From: Bordetella parapertussis
Lineage (GTDB): Bacteria; Pseudomonadota; Gammaproteobacteria; Burkholderiales; SG8-41
DNA length: 53,793 nt
Assembly (NCBI GenBank): GCA_945901405.1
Contig: CAMDLH010000021.1
Span: 1 to 53,793 of the forward strand
Reading direction: 5' to 3'
The position numbers were made by a program, and so were the translations under genes. Shown piece by piece: positions 16,871 through 24,772 of this stretch (positions are counted from its first letter, which is position 1; every line of letters starts with the position of its first letter). Below the pieces are notes generated by a model. The model was not told where the DNA came from and searched no databases. It saw only the letters and a list, made by a program, of their open reading frames with translations.

Positions 16871-17749
16871 TTACTTTCCAGTCGCAGCTCGCCACAACTC
16901 CGCGACAGTGGACATATCACGTTCGCCCAAGCCACGCAGCGCCAGCGAGCGATAAATCTCCTGCGCCGCGCCCAGCATGAAAATCGGCGCTGACGCCTTG
17001 GTGGCAAGGTCTTGGCCCAGCATCATGTCTTCACACACATGATCCACCGTGACGCGCGGCGGATCGTATTCGCCGCTGATGATGCGCGGGCCAAAGGCTT
17101 CGAGCGCCTTGCTCGGCGCGCCCTGCATCAGCGCGTCGAAGGTTTTTTTCGAATCAACGCCGTGACGCGCGCCGAGCATCAATGCTTCGTTGACCAGCGC
17201 CACGGTGCCGTAACTCAGAATATTGCTGATGACCTTGACGGTGTGGCCGTCGCCGACAGGCCCCAGATGCAGAAACGTATCGCCCATGGCGTTTAACGCC
17301 GGCATCGCCTGATCAATATGCGCTTGCGCGCCGCCGATGAAAAACGCCAGTGTGCCCGTTTTGGCGCCCGCGACGCCGCGCGTCATGCCGGCATCGACCA
17401 AGCCAATGTTGCGCTCGGCGAGCAACGCCGCCAACTCGCGCGTGCTTTGCGGATTACTGGTTGAGCAGTCGATGATTACGCTGCCCGCGGCCAGTGTTTT
17501 TGCAAGTCCCCCTTCGCCACGCACACAGGCTTCGACTTCGCGCGAGGTTGGCAGGCTGAGTATCGCGATGCCGGCGCCGGCGGCGGCTTCGGCGACCGTG
17601 TTTGCGACTTTCGCGCCGAGCGCTTGCAGGCGTGCAGCAGGTTCAGGCCGGCGATGCTTTAACACCGTGACCGAAAAACTTTTCTTCAGCAAGTTGGCGG
17701 CCATCGGTTCGCCCATCGCGCCGATGCCTATGAATGCGATTTGAGACAT
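16871..17749 (-). CDS. 3-hydroxyisobutyrate dehydrogenase-type oxidoreductase
   Basis: This 292-residue beta-hydroxyacid dehydrogenase has the N-terminal Rossmann loop GIGAMGEPMAANL (residues 7-19), the substrate segment DAGMTRGVAGAKTGTLAFFIGG (about 119-140) and the catalytic lysine in GHTVKVISNILSYG (about residue 170). It would oxidise a 3-hydroxy acid or reduce a semialdehyde with NAD(P). It precedes the amidohydrolase by 47 bp on the same strand and probably shares its operon. AT-rich motif copy 3 sits just upstream, before the AAGGAAG ribosome-binding site. Confidence 0.9.
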   Translation of the reverse strand: MSQIAFIGIGAMGEPMAANLLKKSFSVTVLKHRRPEPAARLQALGAKVANTVAEAAAGAGIAILSLPTSREVEACVRGEGGLAKTLAAGSVIIDCSTSNPQSTRELAALLAERNIGLVDAGMTRGVAGAKTGTLAFFIGGAQAHIDQAMPALNAMGDTFLHLGPVGDGHTVKVISNILSYGTVALVNEALMLGARHGVDSKKTFDALMQGAPSKALEAFGPRIISGEYDPPRVTVDHVCEDMMLGQDLATKASAPIFMLGAAQEIYRSLALRGLGERDMSTVAELWRAATGK

Positions 17750-17760
17750 GAAATCTTCCT

Positions 17761-17793
17761 TATCGTATATATTTGTTTTTAAACACTATTTTG
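17761..17793 (-). repeat. AT-rich dispersed motif, copy 3
   Basis: On the minus strand it reads CAAAATAGTGTTTAAAAACA followed by AATATATACGATAAGG. It contains the TAA stop of the D-2-hydroxyacid dehydrogenase (17779-17781) and ends 12 bp before the next gene start at 17749. Confidence 0.75.
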
Positions 17794-18750
17794 TGTAATC
17801 GCATTCGCCAGCGGCTCGTCCTTCAGCAAGCGCTCGATGTTTTCGCGCACCATCATCGACATGCGATCAATCGCGTCGCGTGTCTCCGCGCCGATGTGCG
17901 GCGTGACGTAGACGCGCAGGTCTTGGAGCAGGGGATCATCCGGCGGCGCGGGTTCCGTCCACCACACATCGCTGCCGTAGCCGCCGAGTGTGCCTGACGC
18001 GAGCGCTTGCTCTAACGCCGCGCGTTTCACGTTGTTGCCGCGCGAGACATTGATCAGCATCGCCCCAGGTTTCATCGCGGCAAATTCGGCCTCGCCAATG
18101 AGATTGTAAGTGGCGTCGTTCAATGGCAACGCGAGCACGATCACATCGGATTGCGCGATCGCGCTTTTGAAATCCGCCACCGAAAAAACTTCGCTGATGC
18201 CGGCGGCGCGCGCGTCGTCATCAAGCGCCGCGCTGCGCCGCACGCCAACAACGCGCATGCCGGTTGCGTGCGCCATGCGCGCCACCGCCTGCCCAATGCG
18301 GCCGATGCCGGCGATGCAAATGGTTTTGCCGGCAAGCTCGGTATTCAACACGTGGCCCATTTTGCCTTCGGCCATCGATTGCTGCATGGGCGCGAGTTTC
18401 TTCGCCACGCACAACACGATGTGCCAGGTGATCTCGGCGACAGAAGCGCTGTTCGAGCCGCTGGTGACGGCGAGCGCGATGCCGCGTTTATGCACCGCTT
18501 GCGCGTCGGTGGCGTCGTACATCACGCCATGGTGCTGGATGAGCTTCAGTTGCTTCGCGCGCGACAGCAGGTCGTCGTCGATGACACGGAAACCAAAACC
18601 CTTGTTCTGCACCACGAGGATGTCGGTGTCGGCGATCTCGTTGAGCAGTTCTTCGCGGCTGGCGCAAGCGGTGAGCGGCAGGTAGGGCGTCAACGCGCGT
18701 TCGAGCGAATCGACACTGACGGGCGCCTTGGTCAGGGCGGTGATTTTCAT
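17779..18750 (-). CDS. D-2-hydroxyacid dehydrogenase (NAD-dependent)
   Basis: This 323-residue member of the D-isomer-specific dehydrogenases has the Rossmann loop AGIGRIGQAVARMA (about residues 147-160), the catalytic Arg in NVSRGNNV, the Glu in VWWTEPAPPDD and the catalytic His in VTPHIGAET. It interconverts a 2-hydroxy acid and a 2-oxo acid, possibly phosphoglycerate-like, lactate-like or another substrate. The start at 18750 begins MKITALTKAP; a longer frame reaches 18810 without family similarity. It is divergent from the amidohydrolase at 18837, so regulation may be shared in the 86-bp gap. Confidence 0.9.
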   Translation of the reverse strand: MKITALTKAPVSVDSLERALTPYLPLTACASREELLNEIADTDILVVQNKGFGFRVIDDDLLSRAKQLKLIQHHGVMYDATDAQAVHKRGIALAVTSGSNSASVAEITWHIVLCVAKKLAPMQQSMAEGKMGHVLNTELAGKTICIAGIGRIGQAVARMAHATGMRVVGVRRSAALDDDARAAGISEVFSVADFKSAIAQSDVIVLALPLNDATYNLIGEAEFAAMKPGAMLINVSRGNNVKRAALEQALASGTLGGYGSDVWWTEPAPPDDPLLQDLRVYVTPHIGAETRDAIDRMSMMVRENIERLLKDEPLANAITQNSV

Positions 18751-18836
18751 GCGGTGATCGGCGTGGCGGGAGAGGTGGAAGTCTAGCATGCACGCTAAAA
18801 TACGCGCCACGTGATCACGATCCCAGGGATGCTCCA

Positions 18837-19679
18837 GTGAAAATCATCGACTTTCGTTTGCGCCCGCCGCTGCGCGGCTTTCTCGACATGGTGATGTACA
18901 CCAACCCCGCGCGGCGCAATGTGTTCACGCGCCAGCTTGACCTGGAGCCCGCGCCCTCCGCCGAGCAGAAGTCGATGAGCATGCTGCTCGACGAAATGAA
19001 ATCGGTGAACGTCGTCGCTGGCGTGGTGACCGCGCGCGTGTCGGATTATTTCGGCTCGGTGTCGAACGGCGACGTAGCCGCGATGTGCAAGGATCATCCA
19101 GGCACGCTCTACGGCATGGCATCGGTTGACCCGGCCAATCGCAAGAACGCCATCGCGCAAATCGATGCCGCGCTGGCGGCGGGTTTCAAGGGTGTCACCA
19201 TCGAGCCGGGCGCGTATCCGGTGCCGCTGTATGCGGATGACCGCAAGCTCTATCCGATCTACGCGCATCTCGAAGACCGCAAGGTGCCCACCGTCATCAT
19301 GACTGGCGGCAACGCGGGGCCGGATTTAAGTTACTCCGATCCGGTCACGCTCGATCGCGTGGCGGGGGATTTTCCAAACCTGCGCATCGTCGTGTCGCAC
19401 GGCAACTGGCCGTGGGTGAATCAGATTCTGCACGTGGCGTTCCGGCGCTCGAATGTGTTGCTCTCGCCCGACATGTATTTTCACAAGGCGCCGGGCATGG
19501 ACGAATACCTCAAGGCCGCGAATTCATGGATGGCCGAGCGCTTCTTTTTCGCCACCGCGTATCCGCTGGTGCCGTTGAAGGAATACACCGAATGGTTTGT
19601 GCGCCTGCCCTTGAAACCGGAGAACATGGAGCGCATCTTGTACCGCAACACGGCTGAGTTGCTGGGCATCAACCCTTGA
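18837..19679 (+). CDS. Amidohydrolase family 2-type protein 2
   Basis: This 280-residue paralog of the protein at 15987-16823 shares its opening (IIDFRLRPPLRGFLDMVMY), VDPANRKNAIAQIDAA, IEPGAYPVPLYADDRKLYPIYAH, VSHGNWPWVNQILHVAFRRSN and the LSPDMYFH end. The two flank the pair of dehydrogenase genes, so the whole block (15987-19679) looks like one catabolic cluster, probably with the Bug receptors for import. The exact substrate is unknown. Confidence is high for the fold and moderate for the role. Confidence 0.87.
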   Translation: MKIIDFRLRPPLRGFLDMVMYTNPARRNVFTRQLDLEPAPSAEQKSMSMLLDEMKSVNVVAGVVTARVSDYFGSVSNGDVAAMCKDHPGTLYGMASVDPANRKNAIAQIDAALAAGFKGVTIEPGAYPVPLYADDRKLYPIYAHLEDRKVPTVIMTGGNAGPDLSYSDPVTLDRVAGDFPNLRIVVSHGNWPWVNQILHVAFRRSNVLLSPDMYFHKAPGMDEYLKAANSWMAERFFFATAYPLVPLKEYTEWFVRLPLKPENMERILYRNTAELLGINP

Positions 19680-19752
19680 CGCAAGACCGCGTACGCCGCT
19701 AAAATAATACCTGATTAGATTTGTCGGGTTTAGTTTTCTACAGGAAAATATC

Positions 19753-20058
19753 ATGAATATTCAAGACGTTATCAAAGAGCAGGTCACCAAGAACAAGGTC
19801 ATGCTGTACATGAAGGGTTCGCCTGATTTTCCGCAGTGCGGGTTTTCTGCGAACACGATCAACATTTTGCGCGCGTGCGGCGTCGAAAACATCGCGTCGG
19901 CGAATGTGCTTGAAGATCCGGCGATTCGCCAGGGCATCAAGGAGTATTCGAACTGGCCGACGATACCGCAGCTTTACGTGAACGGCGAATTTGTCGGCGG
20001 CTCGGATATCGTGACCGAAATGTACAAGAGCGGCGAGCTGCAAAAGATTCTGAAGTAA
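19753..20058 (+). CDS. grxD: Monothiol glutaredoxin, Grx4 type
   Basis: The 101-residue protein has the CGFS active site (SPDFPQCGFSANT, residues about 24-36), which binds a [2Fe-2S] cluster with glutathione and BolA partners, and the glutathione-binding WPTIPQLYVNGEFVGGSDI. It delivers clusters in iron-sulfur assembly. In betaproteobacteria it normally follows prmC directly; here about 15.9 kb intervene. It has a good terminator downstream. Confidence 0.96.
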   Translation: MNIQDVIKEQVTKNKVMLYMKGSPDFPQCGFSANTINILRACGVENIASANVLEDPAIRQGIKEYSNWPTIPQLYVNGEFVGGSDIVTEMYKSGELQKILK

Positions 20059-20076
20059 GCGCCAGCATCCGCCATG

Positions 20077-20105
20077 AAAAAGGGAGCCGCGAGGCTCCTT
20101 TTTTT
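20077..20105 (+). terminator. Rho-independent terminator of grxD
   Basis: A GGAGCC/GGCTCC stem (20083-20088 with 20093-20098, loop GCGA) is flanked by A5 before it and T7 after it (20099-20105). It is 18 bp past the grxD stop and is the clearest intrinsic terminator in the window. Confidence 0.88.
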
Positions 20106-20250
20106 GTCGCGCGCAGTTGATAGAGATCGCGAAGGGTAAAGGTTCTACAGGTAAGAGCGCCTTTTGCGGTACCTACAGTGACGGCCCGCCTGGGTTCCAC
20201 GCGCTGACGGCGATGTTACCGCTGCTGACCGCAATCATTGGGCGAAGCAT

Positions 20251-20652
20251 TCAGGCGGCCTCTTTCATTACGCTGGCGAGCACACCATAGGTTTCAGTCC
20301 AGGCCTCACGCACGGCCGGTGTAAATTCAGCACCCAGCCCTGCGTCGAGCGTCGAAAGCAATGCACTACCCACAGTATCGTAGTCCTTCAAGGCCACACC
20401 ATACCCAGCGTGGCGTTTGCCCAATGACCGTACTGCAGGTATGAGTTGCTCAAGGTTGTCCAATCCATGGACAGCAACGGCGATCATTTGCATCAGTTTC
20501 TTGCCTTGCTCGTTCATGTCGCCCTTGAAAAGCGGTTTTAAAGCGGGGTCTAGTGTGAAAAGCTTGTCGTAAAAAATCGCTGCAGCTGCGTCGGAAATGG
20601 TGGCAACCTTTGCAAAAGATGTTTGCACCAATGCTATTTTTTGTTGATCCAT
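20251..20652 (-). CDS. Single-domain globin (flavohaemoglobin/Vgb-like)
   Basis: This 133-residue protein fits the classical single-domain bacterial globin family. It has FYDKLFTLDP with the B10 tyrosine (Y28), a proximal histidine at H81 in LGKRHAGYGV and a C-terminal VREAWTETYGVLASVM helix. Such proteins bind O2 or NO and can supply oxygen to oxygenases. The start at 20652 gives a family-typical N-terminus. It lies directly downstream of the broken Rieske oxygenase on the same strand and may have belonged to its operon. Confidence 0.87.
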   Translation of the reverse strand: MDQQKIALVQTSFAKVATISDAAAAIFYDKLFTLDPALKPLFKGDMNEQGKKLMQMIAVAVHGLDNLEQLIPAVRSLGKRHAGYGVALKDYDTVGSALLSTLDAGLGAEFTPAVREAWTETYGVLASVMKEAA

Positions 20653-20746
20653 GATGGGTCTCGCTTTGGGGGTGAGGGACACGGTAATCAGGGCGTTGCA
20701 GACACGCTTTAAACGAAGAGGACGACCACTGGAGGCCGCTTGCCTG

Positions 20747-21978
20747 CTACGCAGCAGGCAGGGCTGCGAGATAACGGCGCAGCAGCCACGCGTTGAACTG
20801 AACAAGCGTTTTTTCCAGCGGTCCATAAATACCATTTGGCATGTATCGCGAATTTTTCCCCTCCTGCATGGCAAGGCTGATGGGCAGATCCTGCGCCCAT
20901 ATCTTGCTAGCGCCCTCAAGCACCTGAGCGGATCGCTGCGCAAAATCAGGCAGATCAAGTGTGCTGCGGGGTAGCAGCCAGCCCCCGCCTGTGACTCGGT
21001 CATTGGCCGCCATAGTGCCTGTCACGGATACTGCCGAGATGAGTTGATAAGCAATAACATTGGGCGCAAACATCAGCGTCATTCCCGGCGGGATCATCGC
21101 AAAGGTCACGCGTTGCGTTGCTCGGGGGCCAGTTTGGCGATGACTGGAAATGCGGCTGCTTCGCCCCAGCCATCGCGCATCATTCCGCCATCTGATTTAA
21201 GCATGGGCACCGTTCGCACAATGACGTTGTCGGTGTCAGTCATCGGCGTGAATGTCACGCCTCCATCGGGGTGATTGCTGGGCGCGAAGTCATGAGTGCC
21301 TTGATGCACAAATTCCGGATGGTAGGCGTCCGTAAAATTTTCGTAATGGAGTTTCCAGTTCCAAGGCAAGATTTTCTCGGCAGGAACCGGTGGCACTCCC
21401 ACCAAATCAGCTGATTCGTAATTTGCCCAGAACGGCTCGAGTTTTATAAGGCTGGGGGCCAGAGGCGCTGCATTGGCATCCAGGTTGACGAAGATAAACC
21501 CGTGCCACAGCTCAATGCGTATGGTGGGCAAGCGTACCGTGCTGCGTAGTTGCTGCAGCGTGGCCGGGTCGCCCATGCGCGGTGCACCTTGCAGATGTCC
21601 ATTCAGATCGTAGGACCAGAAATGTAAAGGACAGCGGAAACTCCGGGCATGGCCTGAGGTGCAGGTAATAATCTGGCCACGGTGCCGGCAGACGGCGCTG
21701 AACGCATTGATTTCGTTTCTCTGGTTGCGTACGATCAGCAGTTGCTCGCCTGCGATACGTGCCGCGAGGTAATCCCCTGGATTCGGAATTTGCTCGGCCC
21801 GGCCGACGCAGAGCCATGAACGGGCAAATACTGCAACCTGCTCGAAGGCGAAAAACGCATCTGATGTGTAGCATTCCCGCGGCAACATGGGCGCTTCGGC
21901 ATCGCGTATATCCATCGCGCTGAGTTGAGCGAAAATCGGCACCAGCGGGCTGACGGAGGCGGTCGCAGTATTCATCAA
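20747..21978 (-). pseudogene. Rieske non-haem iron oxygenase alpha subunit, frameshifted
   Basis: Two adjoining frames together make one ring-hydroxylating oxygenase alpha subunit. The first (21978 to 21106, 290 residues) has the Rieske ligands C97-H99 and C116-H119 (CRHRG ... CPLHFW) and the mononuclear iron site in YENFTDAYHPEFVH (H220, H225). It ends at LAPEQRNA. The second (21109 to 20747) goes on with VTFAMIPPGMTLMFAPNV, a normal continuation of such proteins, and ends with the usual EKTLVQFNAWLLRRYLAAL. Loss of one base near 21107 explains the break. Without repair the catalytic domain is incomplete. A sequencing error is also possible. Confidence 0.8.
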
Positions 21979-22026
21979 TTTATCCTTTCGCCATCAAGGC
22001 GGCAATAAAATAGAGTTCGCAACAGA

Positions 22027-22470
22027 TCATTGCCAATGAATCACCCGAATCGGGGTCGGATTCCAGCCCGAGCATGGGTTATAAAACTGCGGGCAATTCG
22101 ATAGGAGCGTTAGAACATCCTTTTCAGCACGCAATTCGACGAAATCCCCTGGGATCGACTTGCCATCTTCAATCTCTGCACTGCCGTCAGCATTCACTGG
22201 CACATTCATGAACCAGTTAATGTTTGCGTGAATGTCCCGCGAACTCATCCCGTACAGCTTTAGAGCGGTCAGGAAATTGTCTCGGCAACTGCAGGTATTG
22301 GCGATACCATAACGCAATAGATTGACCTGATTGCTACACGCGCCACCGATGGTATTGTGGCCTCCAACGCTATCCTCGGTCACTGTCATCAGTACTTCAG
22401 CAATATCGGAAAAAAGGCGAAAACCCGTAGAAACGTAGATGGTTCGATTTAGTTTGATGGAATTCGCGTT
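22027..22470 (-). pseudogene. DUF1989 (urea carboxylase-associated) protein, C-terminal fragment
   Basis: The translated fragment has the DUF1989 pattern: TEDSVGGHNTIGGACSNQVN, SCRDNFLTALKLYG, NWFMNVPVNADG, PGDFVELRAEKDVL and LSNCPQFYNPCSGWNPTPI. Intact members are about 200-290 residues long and are often co-encoded with urea carboxylase/allophanate hydrolase. Here only about 145 residues remain. The N-terminal part is replaced by the end of a xanthine dehydrogenase fragment, so this is a truncated, joined remnant. Confidence 0.8.
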
Positions 22471-23380
22471 GTTGTAGCGAATTCTTCGAACATCGCCTGA
22501 CTGTAAGCTTGCATGGCAGCGCCTTCCACCTGACCGCGGCATGCCGACGGGTTGATGCTGCGACCAGAATCCGCGCCCACTACGAGTTTCAGTACCTGCA
22601 CCTTGCTAGTCTCAACATCGACATCGACTTCCGCACCTGCCCAACTGGGCATCCAAAAGAAAATTTTCGAATGAAGGGGCGCATTGGCGTCGTACGGTAT
22701 TTTCATGCGCCCTCTGCCGATGAACTCGACGCCAGTGGGTCCAAAGTAGTCCAGCAACAAGTTGGTAACTGGATAGGCGTTGCCTGATTGGATAATTTGC
22801 CAGCCGTCCAGATGAATGTCTGCCGCGCTGCAATTGAGCTGCGATGCTGCAAAAGTGAGTATCTGATCTTTCACGTCCTCCGCGGCACGCTGCACAGCCA
22901 GCCCGTTAACCGTTGTGCCGAAGCTCACATGGGTGCCGGTATCCAGCGGCGTAAAGTCTGTATCGCTGGCGCTGCATCGAACGTGATCCAGCGATACTCC
23001 CAAACTTTGTGCGGCAATGGACGCAAGCGCCGTCATGGCGCCCTGGCCGATTTCCACAGTGGCTGTATGCAGGAATACATAGCCATCGTGAGTCACTTTC
23101 AGAATTGCAGTACCATGATTGCCCGTTCCACCGCCGTCCTTTAAGCCAATACTCATGCCCATGCCACGTCGGCCATCCCGGCATCGATCTCGGTACCCCA
23201 ATTGTTGCGCCACCTTGTCAAGTCCGCGCGCGAGATGGCTATCCATTGCGCTGTCTCCTGGACCAAAGAGTTCACCCGCCTTGAGCAGGTTGCGTCGGCG
23301 AAGATCGTACGGATCTAGCCCGATTCTGCGAGCAATCATGTCGATCTGCGATTCCGACGTGACCCCGTTTTTCCAGTTTT
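22449..23380 (-). pseudogene. Xanthine dehydrogenase-family molybdopterin subunit, internal/C-terminal fragment
   Basis: The reading frame shows SQIDMIARRIGLDPYDLRRRNLL, GMGMSIGLKDGG, the VEIGQGAMTALASIAAQSLGV segment and SWAGAEVDVDVETSKVQVLKLVVGADSGRSINP, all typical of the molybdenum-binding C-terminal half of XdhB/CoxL-type subunits. The full protein would be about 750 residues; only about 300 remain. The homology stops abruptly at FEEF (about 22484), where normal proteins continue. It is therefore non-functional. It is joined in frame upstream to a transposase start. Confidence 0.8.
22460..22484. repeat. Inverted repeat at the xdh/DUF1989 junction
   Basis: GAATTCGC (22460-22467) and GCGAATTC (22477-22484) are exact reverse complements with a 9-bp spacer. 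The xanthine dehydrogenase homology ends, and the DUF1989 homology begins, inside this element, so it probably marks a recombination point. Confidence 0.6.
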
Positions 23381-23528
23381 TCCAGTATCCAGGCGGAGAC
23401 TCAAATGCCAACATTTTTCGGAGGGTGGTTCGGCCGATCCCTTCGCTTGCGGCGTCGCCCCGCTTAGATTCTCCGGAAACCATTACGCGTTTTCGGATGC
23501 GCCGCCATTGATGCGGGTTCGAATACAT
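23381..23528 (-). pseudogene. IS21-family IstA transposase, N-terminal remnant
   Basis: The first ~45 residues (MYSNPHQWRRIRKRVMVSGE, SKRGDAASEGIGRTTLRKML, ESPPGY) match the N-terminal helix-turn-helix of one IS21 istA group, which usually begins M-Y-x-x-x-x-W-x-x-I-R and continues to PPGYR. A Shine-Dalgarno GAGGAGG precedes the ATG by five bases. The remainder of istA and istB is missing; the frame runs directly into xanthine dehydrogenase sequence. This suggests an old insertion and deletion. Confidence 0.6.
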
Positions 23529-23595
23529 CGATTCCTCCTCTGACGGGCTTCACGTCCAGCTTTAGTTTCGTGAAAATTAACCTACTTGCCAAATA

Positions 23596-23610
23596 TAACC
23601 AACTAGGTTA
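23596..23610. promoter_or_regulatory. MqsA-type operator in front of mqsRA
   Basis: TAACC (23596-23600) and GGTTA (23606-23610) form an inverted repeat with the 5-bp spacer AACTA. This resembles the E. coli MqsA operator class AACCT-N3-AGGTT. It lies 10 bp before the mqsR start and should be the autoregulatory site. A second imperfect AACCT is upstream near 23579. Confidence 0.65.
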
Positions 23611-23619
23611 ATATTCCTT

Positions 23620-23916
23620 GTGGAAAAGGCTACCCCTCACTGCAAGCTGGCAATCGTTAAGACGCTAATCGAAGCCGGCAAGGTTCGCTCGACCCAATCG
23701 GCACTCGTTGGCGCGGCGGCCATGGGGTTCAATTTTGACGGAATTATCGCGGTCATCATGGCCCTCACACCAAAGGACTTCTACAAGAGCATGACGACCC
23801 ACGCAGATCACCGGATTTGGCAGGACGTGTATCGGCCAGCCACAGATGCAGGCGAGGTGTACCTGAAGTTGACTGTTATCGATGATGTTCTCATCGTTTC
23901 GTTCAAGGAGCTATGA
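23620..23916 (+). CDS. mqsR: Type II toxin MqsR (mRNA interferase)
   Basis: MqsR is a RelE-fold ribonuclease that cuts mRNA at GC(A/U) sites. The 98 residues equal the length of E. coli MqsR, and all four proposed active-site residues align at identical numbers: K56 (FYKSM), Q68 (WQDVY), Y81 (VYLKL) and K96 (SFKEL). The start codon is GTG at 23620. As in E. coli the toxin gene precedes the antitoxin gene. It appears intact although the DNA on both sides is decayed. Confidence 0.95.
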   Translation: MEKATPHCKLAIVKTLIEAGKVRSTQSALVGAAAMGFNFDGIIAVIMALTPKDFYKSMTTHADHRIWQDVYRPATDAGEVYLKLTVIDDVLIVSFKEL

Positions 23917-23918
23917 CC

Positions 23919-24320
23919 ATGAAATGCCCAAATTGCGGTGCAGCGGAACTGGCGCATGACACTCGTGACATGCCCTACACCTACAAGGGTGAGGAAACCA
24001 CAATTCCGGCGGTAACCGGCGACTACTGCCCAGCGTGTGGGGAGGCTGTTCTTGACATGGGCGAGTCTGTGCGCACCAGTACGTTGATGCTCGAATTCAA
24101 CAAGCAAGTGAATGCCGCGATCGTTGATCCGTCATTCATTGTCGGCGTGCGGAAAAAACTCCACCTAGATCAGCGCGAGGCGGCAGAAATATTCGGCGGG
24201 GGCGTCAACGCGTTCTCTCGATATGAAAATGGCAAAACGAAGCCGCCATTGGCGCTTGTGAAACTACTTAAGGTATTGGACAGGCATCCCGATCTGTTGG
24301 AAGAAATCAAGGCAGCCTAA
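23919..24320 (+). CDS. mqsA: Type II antitoxin MqsA
   Basis: With the start at 23919, the zinc ligands fall at C3, C6, C37 and C40 and the DNA-contact residues at N97 and R101 (NAFSRYENG), the numbers known for E. coli MqsA. AAGGAG at 23905-23910 lies eight bases before this ATG; the alternative ATG at 23913 is too close to it. The N-terminal domain binds MqsR and the C-terminal HTH represses the operon. The 133-residue length is normal. Confidence 0.94.
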   Translation: MKCPNCGAAELAHDTRDMPYTYKGEETTIPAVTGDYCPACGEAVLDMGESVRTSTLMLEFNKQVNAAIVDPSFIVGVRKKLHLDQREAAEIFGGGVNAFSRYENGKTKPPLALVKLLKVLDRHPDLLEEIKAA

Positions 24321-24772
24321 TCCCCAACGCTCGCGCTCCCAACGGCATGTCGCGGGCCTCCAGCAATACCCGCCGATACCCTGCTTCCAGCGCTATGCAC
24401 ATGGTTCGATACGTGCGCAGGAAGGGGAGCCAGTCGGTAGCGTAAGTTCGAAGAATCGTAGACCAGCCGGTCGTCCGCCCTGATCGCTGTGCGTCCGGTG
24501 TACGCAGCTTTGCCGCCGCTCACTCGACGCAACTTGCACGGCTGCTGAGGCCGAACTGCTGCCCCCCAGTGACCGCGCCGAGCGACTGCTCCACGCTGTT
24601 ACCCGCCGACAGATATCTGAGGGCTCGACCGGCAGCACGGGGTCGGTTCGAGGCGATTACGGTTAGCCAAAACGAATGGCCGCGCTCTGCCCTTGAGAGC
24701 GCTTGAGGTTCGGAGCCATCGGACGCTGTCTGTTAGATCAGATTCCGACTTCCAGAGGTAAATCTTTTTCGA
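24321..24772. other. Decayed stretch with coding-like fragments, no intact gene
   Basis: No full gene is visible in these 452 bp. On the minus strand, around 24340-24470, an open stretch reads TDWLPFLRTYRTMCIALEAG, protein-like but without a start and out of frame with any larger frame. The right part (24670-24770) is a GC-rich degenerate segment that resembles the intergenic sequence at 8494. It looks like debris between mqsRA and the rhodanese gene. Confidence 0.4.

Noticed and set aside
22460-22484. The paired GAATTC sites as a cloning artefact.
   Set aside because: The sites belong to a longer natural inverted repeat and nothing else in the region looks like vector sequence. A chimaeric assembly is still listed as a check.
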